Shown here: positions 19,849 through 30,269 of the stretch, one piece after another | How the letters are laid out: each line of letters opens with the position of its first letter | Position numbering within the stretch: position 1 is the stretch's first letter | DNA from: Persicaria tinctoria | Lineage: Eukaryota > Streptophyta > Magnoliopsida > Caryophyllales > Polygonaceae | DNA: 64,000 nucleotides | NCBI GenBank assembly: GCA_037127255.1 | Contig: JBANSL010000014.1 | Location: 67,811,646-67,875,645, forward strand | Direction of reading: 5' to 3' | Notes under the pieces: generated by a model | Told to the model about the DNA's origin: nothing | Databases searched by the model: none | What the model saw: the letters and a program-made list of their open reading frames with translations, nothing else | Position numbers and translations under genes: made by a program

Positions 19849-20548
19849 TCAATAGTATAATACTAAAGGAGAAGTCGCATACGACATGTGGCGACTTCTC
19901 CTTTAATATAGGATTGTTGGTTAATCGATTAAATATTTTTTAATATTTAAATAAATTATTATTTATTATAAATTACTTCTTTAAATAAGTAATTAATTAA
20001 TTAATTTTTTTTTTCTAAATCTTAACCGATTGATTTTCCTTTTAAATTAATTTTTTCAATAAAAGCATTTAATCTTTTTTTCTTTTGTAGTTTTGATTCA
20101 TGGGATAATATATAAATAACGATTAGATCCATTTAATAAATTACTTTTTTATAATTTGATTATATATTTACTTTAATCAATTATTCTCATTTAAATGATA
20201 ACAATGAAGGTTATATGTGTGTGTAGTATAATCTATAGGTAATAATAAGTCAGGTAATAAATTACTTTATTACATTTATGAATAAAAATAATTATTTCAT
20301 TTTAGTTTAGTTGTGAAAGATAATAGATTTTGGAATTTATAATATATTATTGAATTAATACAACTATAGTAAAGGAAAATCAGTAGTTGAATGGGTGTTA
20401 ATATGAAATTTATTTAAATTTTAAAAGGAATTTAGATAAAGTGATAAGTATCCTTAATAATTGCATTTTAACTTATATAAATGTTTTACATATGTATAAA
20501 ATTATTCTATAAAAAAATATCCTCACAACTGTGCGGGCACTAATCTAG
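19849..20548 (+). mobile_element. Non-autonomous Helitron, 700 bp
   Basis: Begins TCAATAGTATAATACTAAAG and ends with a short GC-containing hairpin (CTCACAACTGTGCGGG) then CACTAATCTAG, the CTAG terminus typical of Helitrons. It lies between A and T, as Helitrons do. The unoccupied sequence is in the neighbouring tandem copy, AGAA/TACGAA at 19764/19765. A perfect 16-bp-class inverted repeat near the left end (GGAGAAGTCGC...GCGACTTCTCC) is also visible. No Rep/helicase coding sequence. Confidence 0.85.
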
Positions 20549-20680
20549 TACGAACTAAAATAACACAATTCCAATAAAAAAGTCTACGAAGGGCCTTTCT
20601 TAAGGAGTGGTATGGAAGGTACAAAGATATCAGTAGATTATGGTGTTTGATGCATACTTTATCCTCATAAATTGAATTCT

Positions 20681-20893
20681 GAAATTGTCATAAACTAAAA
20701 TCTAAAACTGAAACTGTCATAAACTAAAGTCTAAAATATGTATTAAATCTAAAACTGAAATAGTCATAAACTAAAATCTAAAATATGTATTAAATCTAAA
20801 ACTGAAACAGTCATAAACTAAAATCTAAAATATGTAAAACTAAAATCCATAACAGAAAATATGTAAAACTAAAATCTGTAACAGAAAATCTGA
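20681..20893. repeat. Minisatellite of about 50 bp inside the CACTA element
   Basis: Repeats of the words TCTAAAACTGAAA.TGTCAT and AAACTAAAATCTAAAATATG at a period of about 50 bp, degrading to shorter units near 20840-20893. Non-coding. Confidence 0.7.
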
Positions 20894-21120
20894 CTAAAGA
20901 ATAATATGCATGTGTTTTTGCTTAGTGTTCAACACATGTATCATAAAAAGAAAGAAGGCCAACATAAGACACCTAAAAAATTCTCAGCAAGAAAAAAATG
21001 TGCAGGTCAACTGAATTGAAGAAACAATAGAAATAACTCCTGAAGGCAAAAATTCAAAAGAAACATTTGAATATAAATAACATAGAAAGACACAACTTTA
21101 TTCAAAGGTTGATTAACTTG

Positions 21121-21750
21121 TAAGGAATATGCTGGTGTGTTACACTATCTCCGTACTTCTTAGCCAAACCAAAGTCAATAATATAGACCTACAAAGACAA
21201 TTACATAGCCACATTAGAGCATGCGAGGAGAAGACTCTGGGGAAATCATGTCTTGCCAACCTGATTTGCACGACGCCCTAAACCCATAAGGAAATTATCC
21301 GGTTTAATATCACGATGCAAGAACAACTTGCCATGGACAAATTCAACTCTGTTGATCTGCATTCAAGACTATAACTAATTATTTGACAAGGAAGATCTTA
21401 AATAAAACACAAAGCACCACAACTTTTGCCAGTATAAATGAATAAAAGCATACCATCTGATCCGCAAGCATAAGGACAGTTTTAAGAGACAGCTTCTTGC
21501 TGCAAAAGTTGAACAAATCTTCCAAACTAGGACCAAGTAAATCCATTACTAGGACATTATAGTCCCCTTCAACACCAAACCATTTTGCATTTGGGAGACC
21601 AGCTGCCAGCAAGGAAAAATAAATAGGAATACAATGTCTGAGCAAATAAGTGCAAATGAAAAGTAGCGACAAAGAAGAAATAGATTAAAGAATAAAAATG
21701 AGAGATTCATTACTTCCTCCTTGTAGAAGCTTGTAGAGCTTTGACTCATA
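21121..21750 (-). pseudogene. Casein kinase 1 exons captured in the CACTA element
   Basis: Four consecutive exons with correct splice signals, minus strand. (1) About 21750-21709: YESKLYKLLQGG. (2) About 21602-21455: [48 protein letters not shown]. (3) 21356-21262: [19 protein letters not shown] then [13 protein letters not shown]. (4) 21189-21121: VYIIDFGLAKKYGDSVTHQ then HIPYK. This is the CK1 catalytic domain from the region before the hinge, through the HRDIKPDN catalytic loop, to the DFG metal-binding motif. The N-lobe with the ATP-binding Lys and the C-lobe are missing, so no active kinase can be made. Sequence decay is slight, so capture was fairly recent or the piece has been under some constraint. 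Confidence 0.85.
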
Positions 21751-22980
21751 GAACGTTCTTTTTAAGATGCGTTCTTTTTAAGATGCAATTTATACGAATT
21801 ATCACAATCTTACAAACAGATATCACATTATTATTAATGGTAGAGGAAGCAAATGTCATGTTTCATAGCACAAATTCTCACCTCAACAAGGTGAATCACA
21901 TGAATGTTTAAACTTTCTAATTATCAAAACTAATGTGCCAAGATGAGGTCATGTATATGATAGAAACTTATGTCAACATACAACATAAAATTCTGAAATA
22001 GAAGGTTTCTGATTAGAAGTATAATGCAGAAAAAAAAGGCATAAGGAATTAAAATGATAAAAGTAAGATGGAAGCGATTAGGAAAATTTGATAAAGTAGG
22101 TCACATAATCTTCCTCCTGTCTAGCAGGTTTGTTAACGCGGAAGTGTATAACGGGCCTAATGGGGATATCACTTCAAAGTATTCACATAAACAGTAGGCT
22201 TCAACAAGAGCAACACAGGGAAGAAACTATCAGATAGGTGAACTATCACAGCACAGAATTCCCCTGTGAAAACTGAAAATATATTTTTGTTGGAAAGAAT
22301 AGTTTATGGGTAATTTTTGGATGCGCAAACTTACTAAATTCTCCTAAGAAATTGGTAAAATATCTCCGTTCCTGATCTTTTTTGGAGGTCCCTTGCACCA
22401 TACCTTTGTGTATGATCTTTTCTTCAATAAAAATTTATTTGGAACAGTTATATGACCTATCATCACCCAACATAAAAATTCTCAGTCCATATCTACGAGA
22501 ACTTCAAGTTGATTTAAAAGAATTGCCTGCAACTACTTTGATAAAGTATCATATTTGACAAAAACTAATCATGCGAGAATTCAAGCAACTAGAAATTGTA
22601 CATATGAAACCACGATAAATAAATAAAAAGATGCAACATCAAACAAAAATTAAAAGACCACAACATTATCTATTTTCCATAACGGAGCTCCACCATCCAT
22701 TAAACTCACAAATTGTGAATCAAAATACTAAAAAAAAAAGGAAAAACATGTTGTAATCAACTAAACTGGGCTTACAACTCATTTCTAGATTCCTCCTCGT
22801 GAACGAAAGTGCTAAAAACAGGTCCCTTAGATGCCGCATTATGTGTATTAGAATCCCTATCCTTGTTTTTCTGTTTACATATACTCAGAAGTCAGGCAAG
22901 TAACACAAAAAAAAAATCTTACGATTTCAAATAGATAGAAGGATTTAGCAAGTTTAAAAGGTAAAAAATCAAGATCTCAC

Positions 22981-23115
22981 ATTAGAGACACCGCTAAGAC
23001 AAGCAGGGAAGAGATCGGTGACAATTTCAATATACTTCTGCATTGCATCTTCAGGAGGCATAGCACCCAGTTTATTCCATGCTTGCCTAGCAAATTCCCC
23101 AAACAGATCGGGTTT
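22981..23115 (-). pseudogene. Acyl-CoA-binding protein exon captured in the CACTA element
   Basis: The minus strand reads PDLFGEFARQAWNKLGAMP and then PEDAMQKYIEIVTDLFPAC. AWNKLGAMPPEDAMQKYI is the C-terminal half of an acyl-CoA-binding domain (family pattern KW.AW..L..MS.EEAM..YI). The N-terminal half with the acyl-CoA-binding Tyr/Lys residues is not seen. It lies upstream of the CK1 exons on the same strand but belongs to a different gene. Confidence 0.6.
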
Positions 23116-23279
23116 TATATATATAGTATTGCCACAACATTCAAGTATTCAACTAATTTTACATCTACAATGCAGGATATATATCTTAGCCTTTATCCAT
23201 TTTGAACAAGTTTTCTTAGCCTTTCACAGTCTTCAAATTTCAGTCTTCAATCAAATAATTTCACATATATGAGTTGAGG

Positions 23280-23940
23280 TTGACAGTGAATACCTAAACT
23301 AATCAAACACACAAAAATTCCCCAACTAATATAAACATTGACCGTTTTAGAGTTTTAGGGTTTTGAGAACTTACTAAAATCTCGGTTATACATCAAGGAG
23401 ATGAAGATGGTTCACCGCATCTCTGAGATGGCTTGAATAAGGCTCGACGTAGGCGAGGTGTTGGCGTCAAACCCCAAACACAATTGCGCTGATAAAGAAG
23501 AGAGGGAGGCTGAGATTCTTGAATCTCTTCAAGGACTTTGAAATCGACAAGAGAGGCAAATGAATGACTAACCGGTCTGAAAACGAAATCGAATCGGCGA
23601 CAGTGGGTGTGGCAGGAGAGGAGGTGCAAGCCCGGCCTAGATCCGGCGTTTTAGCGAGGAGGAGCGAGCAAAGTGAGGGCTTCAACCTACAAGATATGGG
23701 GCGTCCCTGTGGTCCCAGACATGGCTTGTGGAGAAGAGGAAATTTGCGATGTTGGTGGCAAGGTGTGCGACGATGACGAAGCTCCTGCGGATCTGATGGT
23801 GAGGAAGAGAATGGATGTGAAGGGGGTAGAGTTTTGGAAGGAAGGCATGAAGAGAACAATCAGTAGATCTAGAGGAAGGAAAAGTGAAAGAAAGAGAAGT
23901 GGCGGAACTGCGGAAGAGATGGGCAACGCCTAGGGTTTCA
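23280..23940 (-). other. GC-rich leader-like segment within the CACTA element
   Basis: All frames on both strands are fairly open. Read on the minus strand it has CT-rich stretches like a 5' UTR/first exon and lies just upstream of the acyl-CoA-binding exon. It could be the captured promoter and leader of one of the two genes. No recognisable protein. Confidence 0.35.
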
Positions 23941-24481
23941 ATCAAAAAATGAGTTTTTTTAAAAGGATATGTATTGGGCCTTTTAGATATTAGTGACGGC
24001 AAACATCTAGCCGTCTTAAAAGGTAAAGATGGCTACGCCTATATGTTACTGCCGTTGCAAAAACCCTGTATTTGTGACGTGAAATTCTTGCTGTTTCTAA
24101 GTTGGGTAGCAAAAACAATTTTTTTTGTAGTGGCAGCATATAATTAAGCTCGATGTGGAAGGCCTAAGAACGGTTTGTGAATAGTGAGAATATGGGATAG
24201 CGGAAGCTAACACGTCTCACCGTCGGAAGACATATAGCAGAAACTCACGACGATGGAAGAGACGACTCCAAGGGAAGTGGGGACCACACGACGTTTCCCC
24301 CACCTAGATGAGGGATCTTCGGAGACCCTAAACACTGCCACGACCTTCATGATCGATCAATAGGGCCGCATGACTAAACTTTCTTCCAAAACTTAACACA
24401 AAACCACATAACATATCACAAAAAGAGCAAATGAACAACATTCCAAGGCTAGACAGGGTCCGATTAAGCCACTTGTTACAT

Positions 24482-24900
24482 ATGTAACATAAAGGCTCCT
24501 AGAGAGGCACAATTTCGCATATACGAATGGGAAGCAATACTATTTTGCTGCCTTGAAGAAGATGCATATATGATCATACCCTATAGTGTTGATCGAAGTT
24601 GAACATTTCATTAAGGCTTTTGGTTAATTAGTTAGCTACGGTATGTTTGGCACATGCTTATTAGAGTTTTTAAAGCGGTGTGATCAAATGATTTTCGCGA
24701 TTTTAAAACAAATTTCCTCTCTTAATCTATCTACAAAGGCTAAAATTTTGATATATCTCTAAAACTTCATCAAAAATTTCATCTAGATTATAATCATAAG
24801 CTAGATTAATCTTTGGTTTGTTAAACAGGCTTAATCACATCTTCAAACTGCACATTTTAGGTGTTTAAAGCTTGCTTAGAAGAGGACGCAATTAACTTAA
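24482..24900. other. Upstream flank of gene E
   Basis: Paralogous to 11395-11810 (before gene C). No coding content. Confidence 0.55.
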
Positions 24901-25145
24901 ATTAATAATGCAACTTTGCAATGAAGAAATGGTCTAACAAACAAGCACACACGTTGGATTAAAGGTTCCTCTCAACTCTACAAGACGTGCCTGACGTGCT
25001 GCCAATTAAGTGCCCTAAAAAGGACTTATTCATAACGTTGCTGAACCTTAATTCAAGAACAACTATAAAAAGGCCAACAAATGATGCATTCTACATCTCA
25101 TCAACTCCTCCTCCTCTTGCAAGCTATATTGTCTAAACATCCAAT
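24901..25145 (+). promoter_or_regulatory. Promoter and 5' UTR of gene E
   Basis: TATAAAA at 25064-25070, 76 bp before the ATG. The ACGT region is altered: GACGTGCCTGACGTGCTGCC carries the element twice, from a small duplication. CCAAT is kept. Confidence 0.7.
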
Positions 25146-25856
25146 ATGGCTTTCAAGAGCTCCTCCCTCTTGCCCGCTTTGCTTTTCTTAGCTCTTGCGG
25201 TTATCGCATCTGCTGATTATTACGGATACAGTTCTCCTTCCCCGGTTTACAAATCATCTCCCGTCTATACTCCTTCCCCAGTGTACTACAAGAAGCCAGC
25301 TATGTACACTCCTTCACCTGTTTAAACACCTTCACCGGTTTATTACAAGAAACCGGTGTACACTTCTTCTCCAGTGTACTACAAGAAGCCCATCTACACC
25401 CCATCTCCCGTATACTACAAGAAGCCCGTCTACACTCCTTCGCCTGTGTACTACAAGTCACCCGTGTACACCCCTTCTCCTGTGTACTACAAGAAGCCGG
25501 TGTACACCCCTTCACCCGTGTACTACAAGTCACCCGTGTACACCCCATCCCCAGTGTACTACGAGAAGCCCGTTTACAGCCCATCCCCAGTGTACTACAA
25601 GAAACCTGTTTACACTCCATCTGAATACCACAAACCAACCTACACTCCTAAGCCATACTACAAGAAGCCTACCTACACACCATCACCCGTCTACAAGACA
25701 CCTGTTTACACTCCATCACCGGTCTACAAGGCACCTGTTTACTCTCCATCCCCGGTTTACAAGGCACCTGTTTACTCTCCATCCCCGGTTTACAAGGCAC
25801 CAATTTACACCCCATCACCCGTTTACAAGGTGGAGAAACCTCAATACGGCTACTAA
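25146..25856 (+). pseudogene. Extensin-like copy E with a nonsense codon
   Basis: A 236-codon frame that is complete except for one in-frame TAA at 25323-25325 (codon 60), where paralogs have TAC (CCTGTTTACACACC against CCTGTTTAAACACC). The signal peptide (MAFKSSSLLPALLFLALAVIASA), the repeats, the PSEYHKPTYTPKPYYKK block and the ending VEKPQYGY are otherwise preserved. The peptide made would be 59 residues: signal plus one or two repeat units. Promoter and 3' UTR are intact, so it may be transcribed. A recently dead gene is the simplest reading; a sequencing error or allele is possible. Confidence 0.8.
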
Positions 25857-26340
25857 GGAAACGAAGAGATTATAACCTTTAATTTTCTTTGATCCGTGAA
25901 TCAATTTTTTGCCTGAAAATTTTCTACATTGCTGAATTTGTTCCTCATTTATTTGTACTATTGTTATACCCAAGTATCAATGAATTAACATATTATATTT
26001 TTGGATCATCTAAGTTCATACCTGCGCCTTTTTTTGTTCTTTTGTTGTATTACATGCCTTTTCTTTATCAACCGGCCGATATTAATAACGGAATAACTAA
26101 TTTTTAAGATCTTTGAGGAGTGAGGCTATAGCTATATATCAAATGAATCCATGAGGAAAAAAAATTGGAGGAGCTTAAATCAATGGTGATCATGAGTTGG
26201 GATAAAAGAGATTGCAGATAAAAGGATTTTACATGGACGCACATATATCTCTCGATGTATATATTCAAACAATAAAAATGATCCGATGCAACATTAAGAA
26301 ACATAGCATTAGTTGTCATGTTAATATGTCAATGTTTTGA
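25857..26340. other. 3' UTR and flank of gene E
   Basis: Family 3' UTR and flank, nearly identical to the 5' part of the 973-bp array units. No gene. Confidence 0.6.
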
Positions 26341-26870
26341 GTGTAATTCTGAATTTATCTCATTCGAATAAGGGGTTTGAGTATTGGACAACAAGTTTAT
26401 GAATAGATTCTGAATTTCTGTTTGTTTTGAGTGGTAATATATTGGATAACAAGTTTGTGAATAGATTCGGCAAATGACTTAGTTCAATCGCTTCGGCATT
26501 CAATGGATTCGAAATTTAAGTTGCTGCTGTAGAAATCAGAAATGAACAGAATTGCTGCTGTAAAATTGCTATTACTGTTGTAAAAATCAGAAATGTACAA
26601 AGTTGCTGCTGTAAAATTGTAGCTGTTAAAATCAGAAATGAAATATACCCTGCAGCTGTAAAATTGTTGCTGTCATGCTCTAAAATTACTGCTGTAATAA
26701 CATTCAGTAACAAAGATAACATTTTTGTGTTGTCATGTGGTATAACACATTAGATTTAAGCAATTAATTTCAACTAACACGTAAGAAAGAAATTAAGCAT
26801 TTCACCTGATTAAATTTCTCTTTATCTTGGTACATTAGAGAGATCTAAGCAAGCAATCAATTCAACATGA
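26341..26870. repeat. Short-period repeats (GCTGCTGTAAAAT-type)
   Basis: 26520-26705 carries about eight degenerate copies of TTGCTGCTGTAAAAT/AATCAGAAATG words. An earlier pair (ACAAGTTTATGAATAGATTC and ACAAGTTTGTGAATAGATTC) sits near 26390-26470. Other units lack this segment. Confidence 0.6.
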
Positions 26871-26871
26871 T

Positions 26872-27240
26872 TAGGGCTAGCTGTTATTTGAGTCGAACAA
26901 GCCGAATACCGCTTGTTCATATTCAGCTCGTTTAGAAACGAGCCGAGCTTAAATTTGAACTCGAGCTTAAAAATTAATGTGCATATACTCGGCTTGTTTA
27001 GAAAATGAACGAACTAGAGCCGAGCTTTTTTCGAGCATTAAGCAAACCAACTTGCTCAAAACACAGTAACTTTAAGAAATTTTAGAAATTTCACAAATTC
27101 CGAGTTGTTCGAGCTGGAGCTTTGCACCGAGCTTAAAAATATGCTCATATTCAACTTGTTTAGAAAATGAATGATCTCGAGTCGAGCTTTTATCGAGTCA
27201 AGCTCGAGCTCGAGCTACTCGGCTCATATAATAGCAACTA
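26872..27240. mobile_element. CGAGCT-rich hAT-type element, right flank lost
   Basis: Same family as 49158-49537 and 59158-59531: starts TAGGGCTAGCTG after AACATGAT and is rich in GAGCCGAGCTT and CGAGCTCGAGC. The right end joins directly to the membrane-helix exon leader (GTTGTTTGATCC) instead of AACATGAT, so a deletion has removed the right flank. Confidence 0.65.
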
Positions 27241-27313
27241 GTTGTTTGATCCGGGGAGGAAGGAGATGGCAGTTGAAAGAAAGTTTGTTATCCTATTGCG
27301 CTCTGTAACTTAG
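27241..27313 (+). pseudogene. Fragment of the membrane-helix exon, unit E
   Basis: GTTGTTTGATCCGGGGAGGA onward matches the start of the exon at 10648, through GAAAGAAAGTTTGTTATCC, to about 27313. The helix part is missing. Confidence 0.6.
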
Positions 27314-27427
27314 TGTTGGTAATTATGTGGTGATAACGTCATACAAGTTTGTTAGTTGGTTGTTTATTGCACAAAGAGGGAGGAAGTTAGTTACATATTC
27401 ATTCCCTCTTATGAGATGTATAGATAC

Positions 27428-28779
27428 TGTTGGGCTAGAAACCACTTTCCAGCCGCACCTAGAAGCGAATTTGGGCAATAAGAGAATCAACAACAACCAG
27501 TCAGCAAACCAACGACCAACCGATAATATCCATTCCGGAAATCAAACAACCAAGCAACCACAAACACAGATAAAAGCACAAATATTGACACAAGATTTAT
27601 GTGGGAAAAACCATCTCTAACCAGAGAATTAAAAAATCCACCTTCCACCCACCAGAGCAACCGATCCACTAATCAATAGGTCAATACAAGTGTTTAACAA
27701 TCCAGTCTCAAACCGAGATAAACAAACATGGAGATCTCAAACACCAATCTAAATACAACCCGATCTAGAAAGGATTCATCTCCAAAACCTAACTAAACAC
27801 TTGTAATCAGATTAGATTTCCAAGGAGGAGAAAATACCTATCAACAAACACCCGTTGTTGACTTGCCGAAGAAAGAAGACGGATCACCAGATTAGGAGAC
27901 GAAACACTCGCTCAAATCTCCTATCTTTCCTCTCCTTTCTCCCTCATCTCTCTTTTCTTTCTCTCCTTTTACCCTAGTGGCGGCACTAACCTTGGAGCTT
28001 CACTTGTATCACCAAAACAAAAGGCAAATCATGCCTTTTATATCACAAATGGAGCCACACTTGGGCTGGACCCAAATGGGCCATAGGCCCAATAATCTCC
28101 CTTCTAGCCCAAGGGAAAGACGTTCCTGCTCGTCCTGGCCTCGCCTGCATCCAAGTCCCATCTCACTCTCGAGACGCGGAACTTATGCTCGCTAGATGTC
28201 ACCATCACCCACTAGCCCCCCCTCCTCCGTAACTCTCTGGTACTCCGAGGTAGAACACTAGGTGAATGCATGACCTCCTTTCTATGACCCTCTGACATTT
28301 TCTTCTATCCGCGCTAGCTTGACGTGCTCAGATCTGCCACCAGTCATAGCACCTGATGAACTCCCCACTGACACGGCTATCCCATCAGCACAATCCTTTG
28401 AAGCAAACTCAACACTTGTGCTAACCTCTTCTGACGTCTCAGAAGTTCCGCTAAATCTTGTCTGCAATCCAGACAAATCACAAGTGCTCAAGGTCTCCTT
28501 ATTAGCAAAAGAAACGAGAGACTTTCTCTTCTGATTCTGCAGCCCCTTTCCACTCAAGCATCCTGTAAGCCCTTGCACCAAATCAAGCGAAGCATCACCA
28601 TGAACCTCTGTCACAGCTTCTCTGATTTCTTCCATCAGACTCCTGTACAATGTGCCGCTCAAATCACCTCTAGCGATCACCATTGACCCTTTCCTGAGTT
28701 TCCACTTCTTACTTCCAAAGAAGTTATCATAGCCCTTTTTATCCAAGACTTGAAGAGAGATCAGATTCTTCTGCAGATC
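27428..28779 (-). mobile_element. Truncated Ty1-copia element fused to gene F
   Basis: Minus orientation. The 3' LTR is 27428-28094 (667 bp), ending ...GGCTAGCCCAACA-type sequence on its own strand. It follows a GGGAGAT polypurine signal and begins TATTGGGCC, probably from TGTTGGGCC. Inside, 28779-28285 encodes a gag/protease-region fragment. Everything upstream in the element is gone: at 28779/28780 it joins extensin coding sequence directly. Confidence 0.7.
28285..28779 (-). pseudogene. Copia gag-pre-integrase fragment
   Basis: Reads KNLISLQVLDKKGYD, then WKLRKGSMVIARGDLSGTLY. This corresponds to the conserved NLISLG.LD..GY...GG.LKV.KGS.V...G......LY stretch between protease and integrase of copia polyproteins. 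It continues into Ser/Glu-rich sequence without recognisable domains. No protease Asp or integrase core is present, so it is non-functional. Confidence 0.7.
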
Positions 28780-29258
28780 CGGTTTACAAATCATCTCCCG
28801 TCTATACTCCTTCCCCGGTGTACTACAAGAAGCCCGTGTACACCCCTTCTCCCGTATACTACAAGAAGCCCGTCTACACCCCTTCACCTGTCTACTACAA
28901 GAAACCCGTGTACACCCCTTCCCCCGTGTACTACAAGAAACCCGTGTACACCCCTTCACCCGTGTACTACAAGTCACCCGTGTACACCCCATCGCCAGTT
29001 TACTACAAATCTCCAGTGTACACCCCATCCCTAGTGTACTACAAGAAACCCGTTTATACTCCATCTGAATACCACAAGCCAATCTATACTCCTAAGCCAT
29101 ACTACAAGAATTAAGCCTGCCTACAAACCATCGCCCGTTTACAAGACACCCGTTTACACTCCATCACCGGTCTACAAGTTTACAAGGCACCAGTTTACAC
29201 TCCTTCTCCAGTTTACAAGACATCCCCCGAGGCGGAGAAGTCTAAATACGGCTACTAA
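28780..29258 (+). pseudogene. Extensin-like copy F, 5'-truncated and frameshifted
   Basis: Starts abruptly within the first repeat (CCGGTTTACAAATCATCTCC). Promoter, start codon and signal peptide are missing, replaced by copia sequence. The frame holds through VYYKKPVYTPSP units and PSEYHKPIYTPKPYYK. It then hits an inserted AAT and TAA (29111 region) and shifts before the KPAYKPSP part. The very end, AAATACGGCTACTAA, survives. Dead gene. Confidence 0.85.
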
Positions 29259-29345
29259 GGAAACGAAGAGATTAACCTTCTAATTTTCTTTCCTGAAACT
29301 TTTCTACATTCCTGAATTTGTTACCCCCTTATTTGTATTCTTGTT

Positions 29346-29645
29346 TATGAGAGTATATACTAGGTGATGTGGTTCATGGTTCATGAGGTGCAATGACACA
29401 ACACACATCACTACAACCAAACTTGGTCTCGGTTGATCACTAAGGCACTGGAGGGGTATTTTGGTCATTTCAATTTTGGTAGTTAGTTGAAACAGAATAA
29501 AATGCCAGCAAGTGGCTTTGGCGGGAGTTGAGCTTTTCAATGTAACAAACCAATTTGTTCTTGAATCAAAGGGGTTTTCTCCCAGCTTGTTTTCAATCGA
29601 TTTTGATCTAGTTTACTCCATTGAATTGAGTTGATTTTGTTCAAA
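29346..29645. mobile_element. 300-bp solo-LTR-like insertion in the 3' UTR of copy F
   Basis: Splits the family 3' UTR phrase CTTGTTATTCCCAAG. It is flanked by an exact 5-bp repeat TTGTT (29341-29345, 29646-29650), which fits an LTR-retrotransposon integrase. The body has TGAGAGTATATACTAGG at the left and GTTCA near the right. Ends are not a clean TG..CA, so the class is tentative. Confidence 0.55.
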
Positions 29646-29798
29646 TTGTTATTCCCAAGTATCAATGAATTAACATATTATATTTTTGGATCATCTAATT
29701 AAGTTCATACCTGGGATAAAAGAGATTGCAGATAAAAAGATGTTTACTTGGATATGTGCACATATCTCTCGATGTATTTATTCAAACAATAAACACAT

Positions 29799-29967
29799 TG
29801 TTCTAAAAATCCCGTCTAGGAGCTGCCTAGACCCCGTCTAGGCGCTAGGTGACCCCCTCCAGCCTAGAGTTAGGTGGGCGCTTAGGCATGTCTAGACGAC
29901 CGCCTTGACCGCCTAAGCGCTAGACGGTCCCTCATCACCTAGAATCCGCCTAGCACTTTTTAGAACA
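29799..29967. mobile_element. MITE with TGTTCTAAAAA termini
   Basis: 169 bp with 11-bp perfect inverted ends TGTTCTAAAAA and TTTTTAGAACA. The interior is rich in CCTAGGCG/CGCCTAG palindromic words and can fold on itself. It is absent from the same flank of other units. No clean target duplication. Confidence 0.65.
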
Positions 29968-30269
29968 CCATTGCAACATTAAAAAACATCAGTCAAACAT
30001 GATAAGTAAATACCAATTACTCTTCAGGTTAATTTGAGACAAATGCTTCTACTAAAACAATATTAAATTTTATTTGAGGGACAATACAACTAAACCAAAC
30101 TCAATGATTCAACAATGAGGAACAAGATCCAGCGTGTAAGATCATGAAAGTGATTGTAATGTCCTCCTTGAGGGTTTTCATTCATCGATAAACATATATA
30201 TAGGTTACAAAGGTATTGAGCCTTTTGGGCCTTTGGGCCCACTATACAATATAAGACCTATGTAATCTA

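Larger units (their letters stand above)
19026..24132. mobile_element. CACTA (En/Spm-type) transposon carrying host gene exons
   Basis: 5107 bp. Ends: CACTACAAAAAAATTATTTT and ...AATTTTTTTTGTAGTG, with an exact 3-bp duplication GCA (19023-19025, 24133-24135), as expected for CACTA elements. Subterminal regions are rich in GCGACGGC and CCGTCGCAAAA words, typical transposase-binding-type repeats. The empty site is visible in the paralogous retroposon near 11060. No CACTA transposase frame is recognisable. The interior holds exons of a casein kinase 1 and of an acyl-CoA-binding protein, a Helitron and a minisatellite. It is a non-autonomous, gene-capturing element. Confidence 0.85.
18871..24469 (-). 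mobile_element. Retroposon of unit D, split by a CACTA element
   Basis: Same insertion as 10909-11382. It is bounded by a perfect 12-bp duplication CACTTGTTACAT (18859-18870 and 24470-24481). The poly(A) is on the minus strand (T tract from 18871). The body resumes at 24133 after the CACTA insertion, continuing the alignment to 11060-11382. Confidence 0.75.

Noticed and set aside
28282..29082. 266-codon minus-strand frame spanning copia gag and copy F
   Set aside because: A chance fusion of retroelement coding sequence with antisense extensin repeat. The join coincides with a rearrangement breakpoint.
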